DNA of 64,000 bases, from NCBI GenBank assembly GCA_004794785.1, contig SJOL01006586.1, positions 475,940 to 539,939 of the forward strand, given 5' to 3'. The stretch comes from Opisthorchis felineus (taxonomy: Eukaryota > Platyhelminthes > Trematoda > Opisthorchiida > Opisthorchiidae). The notes beneath the pieces are model-generated. The model did not search any database. It saw nothing but the letters and a program-made list of their open reading frames with translations, and was not told the DNA's origin. The translations under genes and the position numbers were made by a program. Shown here in pieces: positions 24,120 through 36,494 of this stretch (positions are counted from its first letter, which is position 1; each line of letters opens with the position of its first letter).

Positions 24120-25640
24120 GAACAAATTCAATTTCCCATGAAGATGTGCAATTCGCTCTTCAACCGCACGCTTCCACGCCTATTTCCACCTCAGCAACAC
24201 TGCTCGGGCACAAAGTTGGTCACCGATGGGTTAGCCCACCTCCAGAAAACTGGGAAAGATCAAGGACTGTGCAGTCCCCAATTCGAAGTTGTCCCTGCGA
24301 CATTTTATCAGAAGAGCAGCATACTACAGCCGGTTTGTCAAGAATTTTAACACGACTGCCGCTTCTTGTATGACTTTCTGCATCAAAATCGGAAGTTTGA
24401 ACGGACAGCAGAAGCGTATAACACCTCCAAACATTTCAAAGCACGGATGCTATATCAGCAGCTGACTCTCAAACTGCCCATTGTCAGGGACCTGTCTACT
24501 GTTGGAAAGGATGCTGGTAACCATGGCATCGACGCAGTCTCAAAGCAGAGGAATAGGGTCACTGAATATCCCAGTCATGTCTTCACCAACGCTGAGCGGA
24601 AGTAATCAACTATTGAGAAAAATGCTTTGCAATCGTCTGGGCTCCAAACAACTGGAGGCCATACTTGCTGGAAGAAAGATTTCACGTCGAGACCAATCGC
24701 AAACCCACATGAGTGGATTAGGACCAACGAAGGGCTTCGCGAAAAGCTCGCGCTCTGGTAACAAGTGTACGACTTCACAATCCGGCACGTGCCAGGGATG
24801 AAGAAACACCTGGCTGATTGGCTGTCAAGACCAGAGGCCATAGAGGAGGCCCCGAAGATAATCATTGACGCAAATAGCCGCGTCGTCGAACTGGATCCCA
24901 GAAGGTTGGCAGAGGGCCGACTGACCGAAGGTGAGAAGTGAGGCTGTGGATTATGTGGTGTCCTGTAAGCTGTGCCAACTAGTGAAAGAGGATACGACGG
25001 GGGCAGATCAACCCATGGAACCTATCCCTGTATCAAAAATCGGCGCGTTATGGTCCGTTGATATCATGTGCCCCTTTTCAGTGACAACCAGCGGAAATCA
25101 GTATATTGTAATAATGACAGAACACCTGTCACGGTGTGTTGAGGCGGCAGCCGTACCAGATCAAGGGGCGGGGACGAACAGTGGAGTGGTTATGCACCAC
25201 ATTTCGACTGACAATGTGGTGCCAAGAGTGATCCAAAAGGATCAGGGGCCATGCTTTGAAAGCGGAGAGTTTAGGAGTTGCTTGCGGAAGCTTGGCAGCA
25301 GTCAGCTAAAAACGGCACCCTTCCACCTGCAAATAAACCGCCTGACCGGATGCAATAACCTAACGATTAAGGAGTAGCTGGCGGTCAAAGGAGGTGGCTG
25401 GGAAGTAAACTTGCCTATGGTGTTTTTAGCACACCGTGCGCCGATCCAGTCAACCACAAGAAAGTCCCTATTCATGCTGATGTACGGCCAGTATCCGCGC
25501 CTTTCAGTTGATCCGGAAATTGGGTTAGGGCCGACAATACGCTTGTCTCCGGAGGAGCTAGGAGAGGAACGGATGAAAATTTGGCCGCCGTTCAAGAAAG
25601 GACCATACAGAAAGCGGCAAGTAGAATAGCATGGCCACCC
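24120..25640 (+). pseudogene. Ty3/Gypsy LTR retrotransposon pol fragment (RT end, RNase H, integrase)
   Basis: RT end: LLGHKV...VSPPPENWERS near 24200-24270 and, in another frame, YDFLHQNRKFERTAE near 24366. RNase H end: YDFTIRHVPGMKKHLADWLS near 24770-24830. Integrase: YVVSCKLCQLV (second half of the HHCC finger), GALWSVDIMCPFSVTTSGNQ, IQKDQGPCFESGEF and TAPFHLQINRL in one open frame 24931-25374, then LAHRAPIQSTTRKSLFMLMY and EIGLGPTIRLSPEELGEERM after a stop. The first two catalytic Asp residues are present; the third acidic position reads Gly. No LTRs were found. Confidence 0.85.
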
Positions 25641-25649
25641 TCCATAGGC

Positions 25650-26590
25650 GCGATGGTGAAATGGAAGGAAAATCAGAATTCTGGAATGAGTGGACTGTGA
25701 TCGCGAAAGCCGGGCCGTCGGTGGCAAGGTTCGTTTTTTTACAGACAATTGAGGGAAAGTCCACACAATTAGGGATGGTTGCGAATGGAAAGGAGTGAAC
25801 GGTACTCAGCTTCGGAAGTGACATGATACACACGAAGAGCTGCCGAACAGGCCAAATACTGTGGCCGACCTAACGGAGGCACATGGAATTCGGTGGCAAG
25901 CGTGTGATCTTTAAAGTGGAAAGTAGTGTCCCGACATATACTACTGATGGGGCATGTGAGCAGTCTGTGGTCTTATCGAAGCTCCGCCGCGCGTCTCATG
26001 GAAGGTGAAGTTTATTACGAAACTTGCAGAACTGATTTGCGGATTTTGCTTACAATTTTTTAAGAGTAATTTATTATCCATGAAAGTTCCAGAACACGTG
26101 AGAATGTTCAGTTTTTTAAAATTATGCGCATATAAAACGTTTACTTTCCTGCCCACTAGCTTGTACCTGCTCAGCTGGTATTTGCTAATGAATGACTTCG
26201 CAATGAAAGGCTTTCCTCCTTTCATCAGACCCTAATAATGGTAGTTTTCTAGGTAAAAATCGTCGTCATCGTGATATCCGAATGCACAGTCTTCACTCTG
26301 TGCTTGCATTAATAGCTTAGGATACGGCTCTCAATCAGTCGAGTATTTGACCACATTATTCGAGGCGGTGCGTTGTTATGAGACGTCCTGGGTTAGGTCT
26401 TCGCGGATCGGTTGAGGCATTCAAAATGGCGCGCTCCTTTGACTGGCCACTTCACGGTAGGAGGGGAATATTTAAGGAGCATACAGGTGCTGCTGACGCC
26501 CTTGTTCAGCCTACGCGCATGCGTAGGTTCTCCACCCAGCGGACAAGTTAACGCAAGTCGGTGGGTACTTAGAGTTGGGGAGAAATGCTG
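25650..26590. other. No gene recognised
   Basis: AT-rich stretch downstream of the Gypsy fragment. Only short unrelated frames were seen. Confidence 0.4.
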
Positions 26591-26960
26591 GTATTATAAT
26601 AATAGGTTTATTCCTAACGTTGTAGGAAGCATACTAATAACAATAATAATAATAATAATAATAATGTTTATTCCCAAATGGTGGGTGGCATACCGTCAGG
26701 CATGATCATAATGTTACAGTCAGAATAAAAGCATGACTGAGGGGTTGTGGATACAGGGGATTGCGTGGAAAAGAGGCAGCGTTACAAGTAGTGGGCATTA
26801 TCCGATGTAATAATATTAATAACAGGTTTATTTCCCAGCTTGTAGGGGACATGCCAACTGAGGCACGATCGGGTCGCAACAACCTGAACGCGGCAGTTAA
26901 CAACACAACGGACATGCTTAATACGTGAAAAGTTACCACAGTTGTGGGAACCAAAAAAAG
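26590..26960 (-). repeat. Three retroelement-like 3' ends with AATAAAC and (ATT)n tails
   Basis: On the minus strand the motif GGGAATAAAC followed by ATT repeats occurs three times (about 26596-26640, 26641-26705 and 26806-26900). It is preceded in two of them by a shared segment (GCATGTCCCC-type, CGATCGTGCCTCAGTTGGCA in one). Nested or stacked insertions of one family into its own tail would give this layout. Confidence 0.6.
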
Positions 26961-26999
26961 AGGACAATGGGCATGAGGTACGACAAGTTCAAGGATGAA

Positions 27000-28350
27000 G
27001 CCCGCTGACCTGTACTAAAACCGAAACCGTTGCTGGCCATGAGTGACCTTGGGCGGTCGAGTAAATGGCTAGGGTCATGAAATGCACGATGGAGATGGTG
27101 ACCTAATACTTCGATCTGGAGTCAAATGGCAAGTTTTGTCTCAAAAATATGGTTCAAATTGAAACTGAATAGGAAGGTCAGGTGTAAAGGATAGTTTTGA
27201 TGGTGAGATAGTGCATATGCTTAGGGCCAGTTGAACACCGTAAATGAAATTGAATTTGTGGAAGAGGCAAACCGAAATTGCGGCAGGAAACTAGGTTTGC
27301 GCAAACACAGCCGAAGTTTGAAGCTTGAGAAGAGGGGGGAATGAGGAAGAAGTAGGATGAGAGCAGTAGCGTCTGGTGACTGCAAGGAGGTATCAGGTAA
27401 AAAGGTGTCCGACGGAAGAAAATCTAAAAGTGGATAATAGCAATCTAAATGAACCCAGAAAAAGGTGGTTTTTGTTGGCTGACCTTGAAACTAGCTGGGC
27501 CAGAGTATGTGCCTACTTTAGTGAAGGTAAGGACTTAGCCGCCGAGGCAGGGAGGCTAGCCGTTGGATTGGCTGGAACAGGCGATTATATGGCAGTAGTT
27601 TTTAGCTTAGCAAAAGCAAAAAAAGCCAATCACAGGGTCTCTGTTGTGCAGGGGGCGTTAATGTAAACAGGGGCTTTTTAAGGCATGATCGGATCATTAA
27701 AATTTGAGTGTGGTAGGGAAAAGCAAAATAGAGGGGAATGCAAAACCAAGTAGCAATGCATATCACGTGCTAAGTAATGGTGAATTTTGGAAAACAACAG
27801 AACTAGAACAATAACGCAGGAGGTACAACTCTTTCAGTGAGGAAGCTGGCTGGTTAAAACTAAAACTGCAGTCTTGCTGACTATGAATGGCCTTGGATGT
27901 GAAGTGGATGCCAGGAAGAATGGAGCAGCTACTGACAAAGACTGAAGCTTGAGAAGAGGACGGAATGGGACGACGTTGGTAGAACCTGGTTGGTATGAGG
28001 TGTCCGATAACATGGAGTTCAGTCATTGAAATGAGCCTGTATAGGGATAAATTTGTGCTGACTGACCTAGAATCCACGATCTGGCTGAACTTGATGATAT
28101 GGTGTGGGGATATGATGCGATCCACCATAAGTGTGCTTCTGCTTGGAGTGTACGCTGTACACTCGGGTGGTAAATCGTGAGGCTGGCGTTTATGGTAAAA
28201 AGGGTGCCTGGCGTTTTTCACCAAGCATCTTTCGACGGGTAGGCTTAAGGCCAGTGCGAGAGTACAGGCGCAATTCTGGCAAGGTAGGGAGTCACCTGAT
28301 GTTGTAAAGAGCGATTGGGCTGGCCGTGAGTATGGATCACCAGTCATTGC
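27000..28350 (-). repeat. Diverged direct duplication, possibly 3' sequence of a minus-strand retroelement
   Basis: The blocks 27010-27400 and 27850-28020 share AAGCTTGAGAAGAGG followed by GGAATG, a GGTATCAGG/GGTATGAGG and GTGTCCGA run, and a weaker upstream match around CCTTGG. The second block is shorter. A 194-codon minus frame (28347-27763) crosses the second block; no domain is recognised, and it is Ser/Pro-rich and likely non-coding. Confidence 0.45.
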
Positions 28351-28359
28351 GTCACTGCT

Positions 28360-30300
28360 AGTAGCAATAAGTGACGAGCAGTCCGTGACGAAAAAATGCG
28401 AATGAAGGCTAGTTGTGAGTGGTAATGTTGAGAAAGTATTAAGATCTTTATACTTTATGTGTATGTGACTACTCCCGGAAACGAGCGTGTGTTAGGTTTG
28501 GCTAACGAAGTTAGTCCGGTCTAGGGCTATCCCAAATAAGACGAAAGTAGCAACGGATTTGCACGTCTATATAATGCACAAGCATCGCAACAGTATGTTT
28601 AGTCTACCTCATGTATTTTCTAAGAGAGAAGATATAGCTGTTTTCCATCGCATGTATTTTAAAGCGTTGCCAGATGAATGAGAACCATGACAAGTCCAAA
28701 CCATCAGCTGTAGGGAGACAACAACGTTGCACTATTATGGATTTCCTGGATTAGAGGCCTGCTTCAAAACTAACGGCGACGGGCAAATTACCCATGTTAC
28801 TGGAAATATGGCGGGTATACAAACGCACCATGGTGCCACGCAAAAGAGCGACGCCCATGCAGGGCACACCCGACCACCACACGAGAATTCTAACCTTTGT
28901 GCATGCTAAAATATCTACAATGTGGCAAGAAACCAAACAGTAATAATTTCGGTCAATGCAATAATAAAGAACTCCGGCCACCGGATGTTTTATCCGATAA
29001 AGAAGCAAGCCGGGTCGGTGAAAGAGTCCACTCATTTCGAACGGGCAAACGGAAAACAGCCACTAAAACGTGGTGATCGCGGAGGAGAAAAATGAAACCG
29101 CAGTCACCTTTCAAGCAGTGAGAGTAGGCTGGAGATTTTCGAAGCTTATGCACAAAGATGCGTTGGTGTTTATCATCAATTCAGGCAGAAGCGTACCACA
29201 ATGTTACGTGCGTGGCAGAAGAGGATGTGGGGACAAACAGGAACTTCCCCCATTGCGCATTTTCGGACCGTTTTCATGTGCGCCCAATGAGCGTCATCCG
29301 AGGATGTGGTATGGGAAACTATGGAGATGTAGTCTTAGCAACTTATGCAAATCATGCAGAAATCAGCGTCTTTGTTATCCTGGCTAATACTTGGCCGCGT
29401 TATCATTGCGGGTCATACGGTGGAATATGAGTAGGCTGCAGTTGCTGATGGCCTCCAAGACAAAGGTAAGGTTTTATGGAGCACACGTGCCTCCTGATTG
29501 CTCGAAGCGTGTGAAAGTATCATGGTATTAGTTTTCAGCCAAACAGCTATGGACACCTGTGATATCATTTCATTCATTGATGTGGTATTGCGCACCCACC
29601 AACTATTTGATCGGGCTCAACAATTTCTACTGAAACGCAAAATGCTCACCTACGCTTAGTGCACATAAGACCAGCCGGCATACCGTTCACCGTAGGTCAG
29701 ATGTAGAGCTTGCATCCACATACATAAAATCAGATGCTGTGAAATAATTTATCCAAGACAGTTGGTGCTGTGCGTGGCACCAACTTCGGCGATGTCGGGA
29801 AAATGTAGAAACAAGGTTATCTGTTGCTTACTGGCAAAGCAAGTGTGGGCGGAACGGCGATTGCCAGGCTGCGCCAAAACACATGGCTACATTTGCAGAA
29901 TTTTCTGATAAGCAGATGCATGTCACCTACCACAATGAGCCAATAGCAAACATCATCCTACATAACACTGGAGATGGGCATCTGCCGCGGTATTGGTAGG
30001 CAATTTTGGTGGTCAGCAACTTCCCAAATGCATCTTCAACGTACCGGCTCACACTCGTGGTGATGTTCGGTGGGAAGCTGATTATTTTAATTATTCACAC
30101 GTCAGATGTTGGCTGAGGAGCGACTAAGCAAGAATAAACAAGCTTAATGGGCAACCAGAGGCGTTACTGGCCCAGCGGAGGCAACTCCCGCCTGACACTC
30201 GGTAGGGTGTGTGCTATCCGTAATTAAAGATGAAAAACCTACCGGATACGATGGGTTCATCGATACCTCTTTCCTGATTGAGGGTCTCATTCAGCAATAA
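28360..30300. other. No gene recognised
   Basis: No conserved frame. The right part leads into the CR1-like copy and may include its decayed upstream part. Confidence 0.4.
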
Positions 30301-30307
30301 AAGGTGT

Positions 30308-32140
30308 TACCGTTCTCCTTGAGGGACAGGAACGGAAAACCCACGAGTGACCCAATAGTGGTATCTGAGGTCTACAGAGAACACTATTCAGGCATATATT
30401 CAGCCCCATCGTTCTCGTCACATCCAACCTTGTCAAGGCGTAACTACGAACGGCCTCTAACCGATTTGGTCTTCACGGTTTAGGACGTTCGTCAACTCTT
30501 GCACAAAATCAACCCGTTCTGCGCGTTGGGGCCCGACGAAGTCCATCCAAGAATCCTGAAGGAAACGTCACACACACTGGCAAATAATTTATACCTGGTG
30601 TTCCGTCAGTCGCTTGACGAAGGCCACCTTCCCTCTTCTTGGAAGGAAGCGATTGTCACACCAATCTACAAAACTGGTGACCGACAATTGCCTGGCAGCT
30701 ACAGGCCTATAAGCCTCACTAGCGTGCAGTGCAAGGTGATGGAACGCATTCTGAAGCGAGCCATCCTAGAACACCTTACCTTCAACAACTTGATATCTTC
30801 AGTTCAACACGGATTTCTCCCAAACCGTTCTCGCGTGATGAACATGCTCGTATTCGTGGACAGCTTAACCCAAGTCAAGGACGAGGGACTCATATCAGCT
30901 GCCATAATTTTCGACTTCTCAAAAGCATTCCATCGAGTCCCACACGTCTCGCTGCTCCACAAACTCGAGTCATACGGGGTTCAAGGGAAAATCCTACTCC
31001 GGATCAAGGCGTTCCTATNNNNNNNNNNNNNNNNNNNNNNNNNNNNNNNNNNNNNNNNNNNNNNNNNNNNNNNNNNNNNNNNNNNNNNNNNNNNNNNNNN
31101 NNNNNNNNNNNNNNNNNNNNNNNNNNNNNNNNNNNNNNNNNNNNNNNNNNNNNNNNNNNNNNNNNNNNNNNNNNNNNNNNNNNNNNNNNNNNNNNNNNNN
31201 NNNNNNNNNNNNNNNNNNNNNNNNNNNNNNNNNNNNNNNNNNNNNNNNNNNNNNNNNNNNNNNNNNNNNNNNNNNNNNNNNNNNNNNNNNNNNNNNNNNN
31301 NNNNNNNNNNNNNNNNNNNNNNNNNNNNNNNNNNNNNNNNNNNNNNNNNNNNNNNNNNNNNNNNNNNNNNNNNNNNNNNNNNNNNNNNNNNNNNNNNNNN
31401 NNNNNNNNNNNNNNNNNNNNNNNNNNNNNNNNNNNNNNNNNNNNNNNNNNNNNNNNNNNNNNNNNNNNNNNNNNNNNNNNNNNNNNNNNNNNNNNNNNNN
31501 NNNNNNNNNNNNNNNNNNNNNNNNNNNNNNNNNNNNNNNNNNNNNNNNNNNNNNNNNNNNNNNNNNNNNNNNNNNNNNNNNNNNNNNNNNNNNNNNNNNN
31601 NNNNNNNNNNNNNNNNNNNNNNNNNNNNNNNNNNNNNNNNNNNNNNNNNNNNNNNNNNNNNNNNNNNNNNNNNNNNNNNNNNNNNNNNNNNNNNNNNNNN
31701 NNNNNNNNNNNNNNNNNNNNNNNNNNNNNNNNNNNNNNNNNNNNNNNNNNNNNNNNNNNNNNNNNNNNNNNNNNNNNNNNNNNNNNNNNNNNNNNNNNNN
31801 NNNNNNNNNNNNNNNNNNNNNNNNNNNNNNNNNNNNNNNNNNNNNNNNNNNNNNNNNNNNNNNNNNNNNNNNNNNNNNNNNNNNNNNNNNNNNNNNNNNN
31901 NNNNNNNNNNNNNNNNNNNNNNNNNNNNNNAAAGCACTATTAGATACTTTTCTATGCAAGTCCACGTGCTGGCAAGCATACTGCCCCACGCTGAAAACTT
32001 AAACAGCAGTGCTACACCATTTTTTCGCTTGTGCCTTTCAGGTGTACGACGGCCGCTGAAAGACAAGAACAAAACCGACCCGGGAGACTTGAGCAAAAGC
32101 CTCGATCCTGTGTATCAATCCGTGAATCCGTGAATATGTA
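30308..32140 (+). pseudogene. CR1-like non-LTR retrotransposon, RT start and 3' end, centre masked by Ns
   Basis: Before the gap: LRDRNGKPTSDPIVVSEVYR (about 30320), a stop near 30481, then RT N-terminal blocks ALGPDEVHPRILKETS, LPSSWKEAIVTPIYKTGDR, LPGSYRPISLTSVQCKVMER, VQHGFLPNRS and AAIIFDFSKAFHRVPH (motif A). After the gap (31931-32135), the 3' UTR-like tail ends in GTGAATCCGTGAAT. The central RT including motif C falls in the run of N. The element spacing suggests one copy spanning the gap, but this is inferred. Confidence 0.82.
31019..31930. other. Assembly gap (912 N)
   Basis: Unresolved bases inside a CR1-like element. Any long reading frame drawn across it is an artefact of the Ns. 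Confidence 0.99.
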
Positions 32141-34780
32141 AGCCGCGAATGGTCGGTCTTCAGATTTTTGTGGGCATAACCAAAGTAATTATTATTCATG
32201 TAACCAATCGTAGCTTTTCAGACGGAGAAAAAATTAAAAATCTGGAGGAACCAATTTTCCCTCCAGAAAGAAGCAGAATATTGTCTTTGCCGGCGGTGGT
32301 GCAACCCTTATGTCGGCCCCTGGCCACCAGCTACGCCCAGTATGGTATATTAGAGAGGTTGGAGCGTACGTGACTACGTAGTTAGCTGGTGTGAAAGCGG
32401 ATGGCTAGCTGATCAACATTTGAAGATGTAAGACGTTTATATATTGGAGCGTGCTAGGACAAAACGGGGTAATAAACCAATCACAGACTATTTTTGAACG
32501 GATCAGAAACGTTTAATCAATTGGGTGAGAGAGCTGTATAGAAGGTCTATTTTCCAGTTAGGGTCTGCGGTGAATAGTAGCATACATACTGGGTATTTTG
32601 ATGGCTACCTGATGTTATATGCTGCGCTGGAAGTGGTACTAACCAATTCTGAAATTTGGATGCGTCTGGAGTACATTGTACTACAAAGTATGCAGGGACA
32701 ACGGGAGAGAACGTGTGGCATGTGGCTGTCGCATGTTTGAGTGACGAGGTGACTTTGGCATAACGCAGTTACAGCCCGAGGAAAAGCGTACAGTCTCTGC
32801 AAAGCGAACTGCTTCGGAGGCGCCATTTCGCGCGTGCTTAGTCAGTCTCTGTTGACATTTAACTGAGACAGTATTTTTACTCCGCTGTAACTGATGTTTT
32901 GGACCCATGAGCTGATCACCAGCTAATCGTGTTAGTTAGAAAGTTGTTGCCATCGCCTCTGGTGGTATCCCCCTTTAGGAGAAGTTGGTGTGGAGGAGGA
33001 AGGACGGTTAACCGGCGTATGTTTAGGGTCAGTCGAGGTGTACACAGCAGCGTCGGTATAGCAGCAGGGGAAAGCAGACATGATCGCACCGCAGAAGGTG
33101 GAGTGTGGAGCTCACCATGGGATGGCGAAGATCTTTGGGAGAAGAGCCCGCGGTTGAAGGAAAGGTTGTCAACAATGCAGTCTTTTGCATCATTGGGGCC
33201 AAGGGCGCAGATGAAGAAGGCGTGGCACAGAAAGATTTGGTGGGTGTTTGGGAACAGGTAGCGGTCGACAATTCTGATCAGGCAAGAGAACTGTGGATGG
33301 GCAGGCAAGGGGAACTGAGAAGATGGGTGTTGAGGAGCCACTGTCCAGCAACCTCTTAGAGGGCAAAGACGGTAGGGGCAGCACTGTGGCAATGTAAGTA
33401 CCCGGGTGTGGGTGGGAGGATAGCTGCTTCTTGAGAAATGGGACGGGGTAAACCTAGCAGTTTCCGGTTACTTACTATCAGGAGTGGTTGTTCTAGTCGC
33501 TTCTGTAAGTCTGATAGTTTGGACATGATTGTGGAAGTAAAGATGGGTGGCAGTACGTCGATAGGAGCGATGTGTTAGATGAGACAGATGACAGACATTG
33601 AAAAAAGCCCTGGGTCAGCTCGCGGCATTCAACATGGTTATGTGCATGTGAGATGTGGAAGCATTTTAGCAGTAACCGGATGCTGTAGATTACGGAGGAG
33701 TTGGTTTACAAACGCAAGCGCAGGAACTGGTGATCGGTGTCCAAGAGCACAGCCCCTAGTTTGCATTAGTTCAATGTGGATGAGTATGGGGTGGCTCCAA
33801 GTTATGATGGGAACGACGGGGCCGTCGTTTCTACAAGGTGGCGGTATGGGGGAGCAGAAGTGGAGTGAAGCTGGGACCTAGACCTCTAAACAAGTAAACA
33901 AGTACCCCTCCCTCAAAGGATCGTGACCACGGTTACAACCTTGGGTACACTTTTGAAGACGCATGCAGGCCATGAATTCATTAAACAAAGTCTACACAAA
34001 CTGGACTTACGACTGCCCTGCATACACCCCTCTTTAACCTCAACTTCGCTGCGTCCAATAATGCGCATGAACACTGAATCACGACATGGCAACATCAGTG
34101 TACGCAAACTTCCTTCATTATCGGTAATAGGACTAATTTAGCAAGTTGTAAGTTTTCCACTATAACAATGAGTTGCTTGAACACGTTTACCGAAGATTCA
34201 TCGCCGGGTGAAAGTGGTTTACGAAAAACAAAACGGACTGACTACCCAGTATGGTCGTACCGGTGCAGCAAATAAATGAAAACATATTTCTCCAGTGTTG
34301 GTTTCGACTGATATTCACATGTCCACCTTGGCGGAATTTTAAATTAAAAATTATGGTCAAGCTATCTCCGATCCTCGGAATATCATGGAACGTTAAACCC
34401 CATGACGTTTTAGATCTATGATTTATCGGTAAACTGGTGGTAACATACGAACTATCGGTGTTTGGTGATCTGGAAATGTTGCTCGCTTAAACAAACTTCT
34501 ATGCAGTACATATCACGGGAACACGCAGTATAGCCGAACTAACCCCCCGTAAGGTTATCCACGTCGAAAACCACATAGTTTTGGCGAAGTTTACTACGGT
34601 CTCCTTCTAGTGTCGGTGTTTTCCACAGTAGACAGCTGGTGTACCGTAGGAATGTTATCAAGAGTAAAGCGCGCAGTTTTACTAAAAGGAGTTGTTTTTC
34701 ATGTCTAATAGTTGACGCGTGGAATAACCTGCATTCGACAGCAGTCCAAGTGCATCTAGGACCACATTCAAATCAATTTC
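32141..34780. other. No gene recognised
   Basis: The part 32930-33900 is G-rich on the plus strand, giving long open but low-information frames on both strands (for example 33392-32916 minus, 158 codons, Pro/Ser/His-rich). No family recognised. Confidence 0.45.
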
Positions 34781-34789
34781 AAATTTTTT

Positions 34790-36265
34790 GATTCATGCCT
34801 AATGCTGGCAGGTATTCTGCCCAGCACTGAGATCTTCACGGATTTCAAGGAAGCACGAACCCACAAGATCGAAGGTTCCGTCAAGACTACCCCGGTCGGG
34901 TTTGTTCTCGTCACTCAGTGGCTTTCATTTACCTAAAAGACAGGCGTAATAGGGGGTGTAACGAAGCCCTTCACGTCCCCAGCACGGAGGCAGCAAACTT
35001 TACAGCGCGAGGACCCACGTAAGAAAGCGCCTACAAGTGCCTTGAACTGGGTGCTGGATACCATATTTTTTGACTCATCAGAAGCGCTTAATCGAGCCTC
35101 ACACGTCCCGCTTGTCCACAAGCTCGAGTGTTATGGGATTCAATGAGAAATTTTTCTGTGGATTACGACTGCCCCATCAGATAGAACGTTCCGAGTGAAA
35201 GTAGACTTGCCCTACTCTCCTTCAACACTAGTCTCTGTTAGAGTTCCTTGAGGCTCCATTTTGGACCAATTCTGTTTTTATGTACGTCAGCGATCTTACA
35301 TATGTTCGTTCAAGTCCACGTCTACCTTTTGTGGACGACCTGAAATCCAGCGCCAGCGGCCTCCAAATGGACATAGACGCCGTAAAGCAGCGGTCGCTGA
35401 CCTGGAACCTTCTTCTGAATGATGAAAATTGTGTCCACATGTCATTCGTAGGAGATTCACTGACACTCATGCGTGGTGAGAATGGACCAGGTGGCATTGA
35501 AAGGATAGATACCAAAAGGCATTAAGTTATTTGGCTCGCCTCAAACTTGTTCCCCACACTTCCTCATGAAAAATCGGCTCAAGGGGTATTAGCCGTTCTA
35601 CGGATGATTAAGCACACCTTTCCCCGTATTACTCGCACGGAATTTGAGATACTTTATAGGGATTGCGTAAGATCACCTCTTTAATTTGCCAACCAAGTTG
35701 TCTACTCAGAGCGCACGAAAGACATAACCCTCATTGATCGTGTCCAGCGAGCCGCTACGAAAATGGTCGCCTGCCTTAAATCCGTTAATTTTGAAACGCG
35801 TCTCGTGATACTTGACCTATTTCCCCTGCAGTATCGCCGTCATAAAGGAGACCTAATGCTTGCCCACGCTCTGCTTGAATAAGTCATGGCCAACAGGTTT
35901 TCCAGTGGTTACCCAGCCAACACATTATGGGGACATGGCAAGAAGATTTTCAAGCTCAGAGCGCACAATTTTATTGAGCAACAGTTTTTCTATTTTCGGG
36001 TAGCTGAAGCTTAGAATGGCTCTCCTCCGACGGTTTTTCACGCTGAATCTAATTACCAGTCCAAAGAACTTTCGGACACCTTTACGTGCGCCCGAGCGCT
36101 GGCAAGAGTACTGCCCCCACACTGACATCTTAAAGAAAAGTGGTACACCACTTTTTTGCTTGTGCCCTTCAGGTGAACGAAGGATGCTGAATGACAAACC
36201 CGATCCGGAAAGCCTGCGCGAAATCTCTGACCCTGTGTACTAACCTGTGAATCCGTGAAAACCGT
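34790..36265 (+). pseudogene. CR1-like non-LTR retrotransposon, second copy, heavily mutated
   Basis: Across shifted frames: FDSSEALNRASHVPLVHKLE (about 35070), a PS.RTFRVKVDLPYSP stretch, YVSDLTYVRS (35283), DDLKSSASGLQMDIDAVKQR and ENCVHMSFVGDSL, then the C-terminal blocks [37 protein letters not shown] and KLRAHNFIEQQFFYFRV (about 35730-36000). It ends with the same 3' tail as the copy after the N gap (CCTGTGAATCCGTGAAA near 36245-36260). Stops are frequent. Confidence 0.8.
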
Positions 36266-36309
36266 CGGAGGAGGGTTATCCCACGCACAAATAACCCAAA
36301 TGAGAAAAA

Positions 36310-36490
36310 GTGTTGCCCAATAGAAGTGTGCGCTCTGAGCCTGACAATTTTCTTAAAGAGCGGATCCACGCCCCTTCTTCGTTTGTGCCTTCCGGATGAA
36401 CGAATGCTTCTGAAAGACAAGAAGCCCGACCCGGGAAGCTTGGGAAAAATCATCGATCCCGCGAACCAGTCAGTGAATCCATGATCCGCC
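36310..36490 (+). mobile_element. CR1-like 3' end, third copy
   Basis: CTTCGTTTGTGCCTTCCGG, GAAAGACAAGAAGCCCGACC and CAGTCAGTGAATCCATGA align with the tails at 31960-32135 and 36090-36260. Only the last 150-180 nt are present. Confidence 0.75.
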
Positions 36491-36494
36491 ACAT

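Noticed and set aside
27763..28347. 194-codon minus ORF as a gene
   Set aside because: It overlaps a diverged repeat block whose other copy is full of stops; no domain recognised.
30499..32133. A 544-codon open frame
   Set aside because: Most of it is the run of N; only the first 173 codons are a real RT fragment.
32916..33392. 158-codon minus ORF as a gene
   Set aside because: It lies in G-rich sequence that opens frames on both strands; composition is Pro/Ser/His-rich with no domain or splice context.
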